From contig JACKFD010000002.1 of NCBI GenBank assembly GCA_020632655.1, positions 372,001-436,000 of the forward strand: a stretch of 64,000 nucleotides of DNA, written 5' to 3'. Below are positions 59,060 through 64,000 of the stretch, piece after piece (positions within the stretch are counted from its first letter, which is position 1; each line of letters opens with the position of its first letter). A program made the position numbers and the translations under genes. This DNA is from Spirochaetaceae bacterium (GTDB lineage Bacteria; Myxococcota_A; UBA9160; UBA4427). The notes under the pieces were generated by a model that was given only the letters and a program-made list of their open reading frames with translations, ran no database searches and was not told the origin of the DNA.

Positions 59060-60970
59060 TCAGGCGCTCCCCGCGAAGTCGCCGTCGTCCAGATCCTGGA
59101 CCTGGACCCGGATCTCGAGGGTCTCCATCCCGCCGCCCTTGTAGATCGTTCCGGACGTGGGCGTCGCATCACGGTAGTTGCGCCCGCAGGCGACGCGGAC
59201 GTGGTCGAGTCCGACCTGGATGCCATTGGTCGGGTCGAGGCCGTGCCATCCGACCTGCGGCAGGTAGAGCTCGACCCAGGCGTGCGAGGCGTCGGACTGG
59301 ATCTGGTTCTCGTAGTTGGCGCCCGTATAGATGTATCCCATGCGGTAGCGGGCGGGGATGTGGAGGAGACGCGCCAGGCAGATCATCAGGTTCGCGAAGT
59401 CCTGGCACACGCCGCGCCGGGACTGGTAGACCTCGAAGGCCGTGGTCGCGACCGTCGTCGAGCCGCTCACGTACTCGAAGTCGCGGTAGATCCGCTCGTT
59501 GAGGTCGAGGACGGTGCCGACGAGGTCGTAGTCGTTGCGCTCGACGAAGCTCATCGCGAACTCCGAGAGCTCCTGCAGCTGCGTCTCGGGAAGCTCCGGC
59601 GGGAGCAGGTAGGCCGAGAGCATCTGGCGCTGCCAGGGCATCCACACCAGCGGGATCCCATGCCGTCGATGGGCCGCGCGCTGCTCCAGGGAGCGGAGAC
59701 CGTGGAGGAGCACGGTCGACTGACTTCGGATCGAGAGCTGCTGATAGGGGTCCCGGATCTCGAGCGCCGTAGCGGCGTTTCCGAAGACGTCCTCGAACTC
59801 GGGTCGGACGACCGCGGGCTGGATCTCGAGACTGTGCTCGAGCAGCGTCTGGTGTCGATCCTCGACGGGCCGCAGGAGCAGCCGATGCGAGCTGCGCTCG
59901 ACGGGCTCCTGATAGCGATAGACCGTCTCGTGGAAGACCTGCATGCGGCGCGTCGCCGACTCGGCAGCCGAGGGCTTCCTTCGTACGGGGACGGGGGGCA
60001 GGCCCGATTCGAGCGCGGGTGCGATCGGTTCGGGCATCAAGGCCTGGGCCGCGGCGGCCTGATGGCTCGTCTCGCTCCAGCTTGAGTCGTTGACCGGACC
60101 GTTCGCGAGGAATGGCCCGGCTGCGACGGGTGCAGCGGCGGGGACGCTCCGCTCCGGCGCGCTCGTCCAGAGCACGGATCCGCGTCGCACGACGATCAGC
60201 TCTCCGGGCGAGAGCGCCTGCCACGGCCCGTCACCCAGCGGTAGGCTCGAGAAGATCAGGACCGTCCGGCTCGGATCCTCGGGCGCGTCGAGGGCGATCT
60301 CGACGCTCGGCCGGCCGAGCGTCGTCGTCGCGTGCGGCGGCAGTCTCCGCGTCCAGTGGAGCTGGCCGCGACCGTCGGCATCGCGGTAGGCCACGACGTG
60401 ATCGCCGTCCGTGAGCAGCACGTTCAGCTGGCCGCCCGCGTTGATCTCGCGCAGCCACTCCCGCAGCGTCTCCGGTGACGCGTCGGCCAGACTGCGCAGC
60501 CGGCTCGCATGGAGCCGCGCCAGCAGCAGGCAGAAGGCGTGCTCGCTGTCCGTACCCCCGAGCGGGTCGAAGGCGGGGTCGTCGGGCAAGGGCAGCCGGG
60601 TCTGCCAATCCGGTGCCAGGTCGCCGTCGTGCGCGAAGATCCATTGCCGGCCGCCGTAGCTGCGCACGAAGGGCTGGGCGTCCTCCTGATTGCGCGGCCG
60701 TCGATGGCCGCGGAGGTGGCCGACGAAGACCGTGGAGCGGAAGCGCCGCCACCCGCCGAGCGCCTCGCTGACCCGGCCGCCGCCCGAGGAGGTCGGATCC
60801 TTGAGCACCGACGCGCCCCGCTCGCTCGACGGGTACCAGCCCACGCCCCAGCCGTAGAGCGCGGGGGCATGGCCGGAAGGCGGCGCTTCCACCTCCGCCG
60901 GCTGCGGCGCAGCGAAGCGGATGGACGGCGACGCATTCGCGTCGAAGCAGAGCCCGACGAGCTCACTCAA
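59060..60970 (-). CDS. Fusion of class II glutamine-amidotransferase-like domain and transglutaminase
   Basis: 636 aa. Residues 1-270 match YafJ-type class II (Ntn) amidotransferases (GWGVGWY, VGHLRGHRRP, TDSEHAFCLLLARL, LNVLLTDGDHVVAYRD), but the catalytic Cys2 is Ser (start reads M-S-E-L; homologues M-C-E-L) and the oxyanion HNG is HDG. After a Pro/Ala linker (270-340), residues 345-636 are a transglutaminase with N-terminal beta domain (HETVYRYQEPVERSSHRLLL) and triad in GVCQDF, SHAWVE and LDPTNG. TTG 60970 has GAGGTG 5 bases upstream. Convergent with the ATP-grasp/alpha-E pair, its expected partners. Confidence 0.88.
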   Translation of the reverse strand: MSELVGLCFDANASPSIRFAAPQPAEVEAPPSGHAPALYGWGVGWYPSSERGASVLKDPTSSGGGRVSEALGGWRRFRSTVFVGHLRGHRRPRNQEDAQPFVRSYGGRQWIFAHDGDLAPDWQTRLPLPDDPAFDPLGGTDSEHAFCLLLARLHASRLRSLADASPETLREWLREINAGGQLNVLLTDGDHVVAYRDADGRGQLHWTRRLPPHATTTLGRPSVEIALDAPEDPSRTVLIFSSLPLGDGPWQALSPGELIVVRRGSVLWTSAPERSVPAAAPVAAGPFLANGPVNDSSWSETSHQAAAAQALMPEPIAPALESGLPPVPVRRKPSAAESATRRMQVFHETVYRYQEPVERSSHRLLLRPVEDRHQTLLEHSLEIQPAVVRPEFEDVFGNAATALEIRDPYQQLSIRSQSTVLLHGLRSLEQRAAHRRHGIPLVWMPWQRQMLSAYLLPPELPETQLQELSEFAMSFVERNDYDLVGTVLDLNERIYRDFEYVSGSTTVATTAFEVYQSRRGVCQDFANLMICLARLLHIPARYRMGYIYTGANYENQIQSDASHAWVELYLPQVGWHGLDPTNGIQVGLDHVRVACGRNYRDATPTSGTIYKGGGMETLEIRVQVQDLDDGDFAGSA

Positions 60971-61278
60971 GGTCTCACCTCACCCCCGGTCGATCGGGCG
61001 CGAAGCGTCGCAGATCGAGGCTCATGGTGAAATGCCGACCGATCGGCGCGGCGGGGGGGCGCATGGGGGCCGGTCCGGGTCCGCCCGCCGAGCCGCGGGT
61101 GCCCCGCCCGACGGGGCGGGAGCGGGTCGGATGGGTCGTGGAGACCGGGAGCGTCATGCTGGGCTCGCCTCTCGCCGGCGACCGCGTTCGGCGACGCCAG
61201 CCGGGAAGGGTGTCGCGTGAGTGTGCCATGTCAAGCACGCATGACGTCCCGACCAGGCGGCGATCCCGCCGGGCGGGG
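60971..61278. other. 308-base intergenic region, nothing recognised
   Basis: Lies between the HEAT-repeat gene stop and the amidotransferase/transglutaminase start, both minus strand. Apart from the Shine-Dalgarno of the latter, I see no gene, hairpin or clear promoter. Confidence 0.4.
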
Positions 61279-63072
61279 TCAGCGCGCTGCGGCGTCCCCC
61301 GTCCCACCCCGTCCGGCCGCCGCGACGCGAGTCGGCTCCCGCTCCACCGCCGTCGGCGTGGCGTCGGCCGGTTCGTCTTGGCGCGGCCCGGCGGCGTGCC
61401 GCGGTGTCGGGTCGGCGAGCCCCAGCCGCTGCCGTGCGCGATCGCGGACCGGCGCGTCCGCCCCGTTCGCCGCCCGCTCGAGCGATCGCCGGGCCTCCTT
61501 CACGGGCAGCAGCGCCAGCGCGTCGACGACCGCGATCTGGAGTGCGTGCCAATGCGCGCGCCGCACCAGCGGCCGTCGCTCCAGGATCGCCACCAGCCGC
61601 GGCACCGCGCGCTCGTCGCCGATCCGGCCCAACACGTGTACGAGGGTGCAGCCGAGCCGCGTCCTGCGCGTGTGCAGCGTCGACTCGAGCAGCTCGAGCA
61701 GCTTCGGCACTGCCACGCGATCCTGGATCCGCGCGACCGCCTGGCTCGCCGCGATCACGACTGCCTCTTCCTCGCTCCGGAGCGCGCGTGCGATCGCCTC
61801 GCGCCCGGCCTCGCCGGGCAGGAAGCCCAGTGCGCGGATCGCGGCCACGCGCCGCTCGACGGAGCCGATCGTGCTCGCCTCGAGCACGGCCTCGAGCAGT
61901 GCCGGATTCTGCAGCTCGCCCGCGAGTCGCAGCGCGAGACAACCGCGCAGCTCGTCCGCCGAGTCGATCGCCGCGCGCAGCGTCGGGATCGCCGCATCGC
62001 CCAACGTCAGCACGAGCGCGCGCAGCGGCCCGGCCGCGTCGCCCTCCGGCTCCTGGCAGATCCGCGCCAGGAGCGCCGGCACGCTCGCCTCGCCGAGCTG
62101 CACGAGGAGCTGCGCTGCACGGACGCCGTCGTGGCCGGCGCCCGTCGCGCGCTCGATCAGCTCTGCGAGGCGTGGTCCAGCGGCGAGCTCGCGGAAGCGC
62201 TCGGCCGCGATGCGCGCCTGCTCCTCCGAGCGTCCGCCCGCGCCGACGGCATGGTCCGCGAGCACGAGCATCGCGCGGTAGCACTCGTCGACGAGGCCCT
62301 CGCGCCAGAGATCCATCGCCCAGGTCACGATCTCTGCGGCGCGGCTCGCGTAGGCGCGGTCGTCGGTCATCCGATCGAGCTCGATCAGGCGCGCTCGCAG
62401 CCGCTCCCCCCACTCGTCGTCGGCGTGCCGACCGAGCGGGTCGCGGGCCAGGCTCGGTGTCTCGGGGGCGGATGCGGAAGACGGGGTGGGCGATCGCGTG
62501 TCGTCGCTCGTCGTCGGCTCGTCCAGCGTCACCGCCGCGTGCAGCGGCGTCGTCGAGAGCTTGCGGGTGGGCGGTGTCGCGGCGCCGACGGCGTCGTTGA
62601 GACGGATGCCCCGATCGTCCCGCGCCGCGAGCGCGTGGGCGAGGCCGTCGGGGGTGGCGTAGCGCTCGTCGGGGCGACCGAGCAGGTCGAGCAGGCCCGT
62701 GAGCGCATCCCGGGTGAGCGAGCGGTCGAGGCGGATCCGGAGGAGGCCCCGGCCGCGCAGGACGTCGGCGAGCTCGCGGACGGCGGCGCCGGACTCCGGC
62801 TCGTCGCGGTGCTCCGCGTCGCGGAGACCCTCGTCGCAGACCTCGAGGGTCAGCGGGCCGGACCGCTCGAGCTCGGCCTGCAGCGCGCGATGGGCCCGGT
62901 CCGCCAGGGCACGGCGCCGCGTGTCGAGGGCGTCGTAGTAGCGGAAGCCGCGCATCGCACGCGAGAGCTCGAGGGCGATCACGGCGAAGTCGGCCGTCGT
63001 GCGACGCGGCGCGGCGGCCGCCGTCGCGGAGCTCTGGCGTTGCATCGGTCCTGCCTCGGGGGTGCCCACCAT
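61279..63072 (-). CDS. HEAT-repeat protein
   Basis: 597 aa, soluble. The first 160 residues are a separate helical domain (FAVIALELSRAMRGFRYYDAL), then an acidic/Thr-Pro linker (about 165-215), then some eight helical hairpins of HEAT type (GVRAAQLLVQLGEASVPALL; RRVAAIRALGFLPGEAGREAI; GCTLVHVLGRIGDERAVPRL). The tail is Pro/Arg-rich. A scaffold for protein-protein contacts; no partner is evident. ATG 63072 follows GAGGGAG by 5-6 bases; a second ATG ten codons in is possible. Confidence 0.8.
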   Translation of the reverse strand: MVGTPEAGPMQRQSSATAAAAPRRTTADFAVIALELSRAMRGFRYYDALDTRRRALADRAHRALQAELERSGPLTLEVCDEGLRDAEHRDEPESGAAVRELADVLRGRGLLRIRLDRSLTRDALTGLLDLLGRPDERYATPDGLAHALAARDDRGIRLNDAVGAATPPTRKLSTTPLHAAVTLDEPTTSDDTRSPTPSSASAPETPSLARDPLGRHADDEWGERLRARLIELDRMTDDRAYASRAAEIVTWAMDLWREGLVDECYRAMLVLADHAVGAGGRSEEQARIAAERFRELAAGPRLAELIERATGAGHDGVRAAQLLVQLGEASVPALLARICQEPEGDAAGPLRALVLTLGDAAIPTLRAAIDSADELRGCLALRLAGELQNPALLEAVLEASTIGSVERRVAAIRALGFLPGEAGREAIARALRSEEEAVVIAASQAVARIQDRVAVPKLLELLESTLHTRRTRLGCTLVHVLGRIGDERAVPRLVAILERRPLVRRAHWHALQIAVVDALALLPVKEARRSLERAANGADAPVRDRARQRLGLADPTPRHAAGPRQDEPADATPTAVEREPTRVAAAGRGGTGDAAAR

Positions 63073-63164
63073 TCGGGCTCCCTCATCGGCTCGATCCGAG
63101 GTGCGCTGAACGGTCGGGCGGAATCGTGCCGATCTCGAATTTCGTCGAATTTTCGCCTTTTCGA

Positions 63165-63194
63165 TTGACGCTCGCTTCGCGGCCCCGCTACTTT
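63165..63194 (+). promoter_or_regulatory. Sigma-70-type promoter TTGACG-N18-TACTTT for pgpA
   Basis: -35 TTGACG (63165-63170) and -10 TACTTT (63189-63194) in an A+T-richer stretch of the divergent region. Predicted start near 63201, 60 bases before the pgpA GTG. Confidence 0.6.
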
Positions 63195-63261
63195 CGCGCG
63201 CGTCCCGACGCCCCCCCGCGACGAGGCGCCCGCAGCGATCCGACGCTGCGGCGGTATCCAG

Positions 63262-63993
63262 GTGGGATTTCCCATCGACTCAGCCACCGCGTACAGCCGG
63301 CACGAGCCCCGGCCGCCCGAGCCGGCCGGTCCCTGGACGGGACTGGCCCGCTGGATCGCCGTCGTGGGCGGCGTCGGATACGTCCCGGTCGCGCCGGGGA
63401 CGGCGGGGTCGCTGGCGGCGGTGCTGGTCTTCCTCGCGCCCTGGCTCGTGGCCCCCGTTGCCCGATCCGGGCCGGGGGCCGCGTCCGGATGGGTGCCCTG
63501 GAGTGGCTGCGGCTTCGGGCTCCTGCTCGGCGGGGTGATCGCGGTCGGCATCTGGGCGGCGGGCCGGGCGGAGCGCAGCTTCGGGCGGGCCGACGACGGG
63601 CGGATCGTCGTCGACGAGGTGGCGGGGCAGCTGATCGCGCTGGCGCCGCTGGTCTACGGGCCGGGGCTGGCGCTGGGGTCCGGGCGCGCGGCCGCCGAGA
63701 GCGCCGTCCCGGCCGCCGGGCGAGCGCTGCCGATGGATCTCTTTCTGGCGGTCGTGACCGGATTCGTCCTGTTCAGGGTGTTCGATGTGTGGAAGCCGGG
63801 GCCGGTCCGATGGGCGGAGCGCCGGTTCTCGGGGGGCTTCGGTGTGATGGCGGACGACATGGTGGCCGGGATCGCGGCCGCGCTCGGGCTCGGCGCGCTC
63901 ATGCTGGGCGCCCGAGCCGTGTCCGGGTCGCCGGGCGGGCTGGGCGGGCTGGGCGGGTCGATCGTCGGGCGGATCGCGGAGGCGCTCGCGTGA
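63262..63993 (+). CDS. pgpA: Phosphatidylglycerophosphatase A
   Basis: 243 aa inner-membrane enzyme making phosphatidylglycerol. Signature GYVPVAPGTAGSLAAV, DDGRIVVDEVAGQLIA (metal Asp/Glu) and FRVFDVWKPGPVRWAERRFS then GGFGVMADDMVAGI are all present; three or four membrane helices. It is longer than E. coli PgpA because of a loop at about 150-160 and a Gly-rich C-terminus from a GGGCGGGCT repeat. GTG 63262 follows CAGGTGG. Its stop overlaps a GTG that begins the next frame. Confidence 0.92.
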   Translation: MGFPIDSATAYSRHEPRPPEPAGPWTGLARWIAVVGGVGYVPVAPGTAGSLAAVLVFLAPWLVAPVARSGPGAASGWVPWSGCGFGLLLGGVIAVGIWAAGRAERSFGRADDGRIVVDEVAGQLIALAPLVYGPGLALGSGRAAAESAVPAAGRALPMDLFLAVVTGFVLFRVFDVWKPGPVRWAERRFSGGFGVMADDMVAGIAAALGLGALMLGARAVSGSPGGLGGLGGSIVGRIAEALA

Positions 63994-64000
63994 ACGCAGA
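63990..64000 (+). CDS. Start of the next gene, cut by the window edge
   Basis: GTGAACGCAGA: a GTG overlapping the pgpA stop in the GTGA pattern used repeatedly in this window. Only three codons are visible. cinA often follows pgpA in bacteria, so that is a guess; nothing here proves it. Confidence 0.35.

Overview
This is a high-GC chromosomal window (about 70% G+C by eye) from a Gram-negative (diderm) bacterium. Diderm markers are a LolA lipoprotein carrier, an Omp85-like outer-membrane barrel ending in Phe, Lgt, MltG and several lipoboxes. MreB, a Myxococcus-like PilZ protein, ETF-QO and a class II ribonucleotide reductase fit a deltaproteobacterial-type lineage (Myxococcota, Binatota or a relative); this placement is inference. 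Against that background the window carries a complete actinobacterial-style Pup-proteasome operon and two proteins of F420-type families. I see no insertion sequences, phage genes, CRISPR, rRNA or tRNA, so this looks like a core chromosomal segment.

Layout. 1-6.8 kb: a truncated ammonium transporter (minus strand) with a sigma-54 promoter, then two overlapping sensor-kinase genes with complementary defects, an isocitrate lyase/PEP mutase family enzyme and an unknown protein. 6.8-12.3 kb: Ski2-like helicase and PP2C phosphatase (minus strand), endonuclease III, a CobW-type GTPase. 12.4-22.9 kb: glutathione reductase, outer-membrane barrel, NUDIX hydrolase, M18 aminopeptidase, a methylsuccinyl-CoA dehydrogenase-like enzyme, an inositol-monophosphatase family phosphatase, an alpha/beta hydrolase, a DUF971 protein and an NpdG-like oxidoreductase. 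22.95-27.8 kb: paired NrdR boxes and a structured untranslated region before nrdJ, then an SppA-like lipoprotein peptidase. 27.8-33.4 kb (minus strand): hot-dog protein, SMP-30-like lipoprotein, patatin, ETF-QO, Lgt. 33.7-43.5 kb: lytic transglycosylase, lipase, MoaC, ECF sigma/anti-sigma pair, RadC, PilZ, SSB, FtsK, LolA.

44.6-51.5 kb: arc (mpa), dop, pup, prcB, prcA, pafA, in the actinobacterial order. Pup is tagged onto proteins by PafA after deamidation by Dop, and ARC feeds tagged proteins into the PrcA/PrcB 20S chamber. mreB follows, then a minus-strand ruvX-mltG-SCP2-like operon and an LLM-class oxidoreductase. 56.5-61 kb: circularly permuted ATP-grasp, alpha-E, and a glutamine-amidotransferase/transglutaminase fusion whose amidotransferase active site is altered. 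The window ends with a HEAT-repeat protein, pgpA and the first bases of another gene.

Two patterns run across the whole window. Several genes have no Shine-Dalgarno but a TANNNT hexamer 6-9 bases before the start codon, the expected signature of leaderless transcripts. Other genes use clear GGAGG-type sites with ATG, GTG or TTG starts. Start codons given here were chosen with these two signals.
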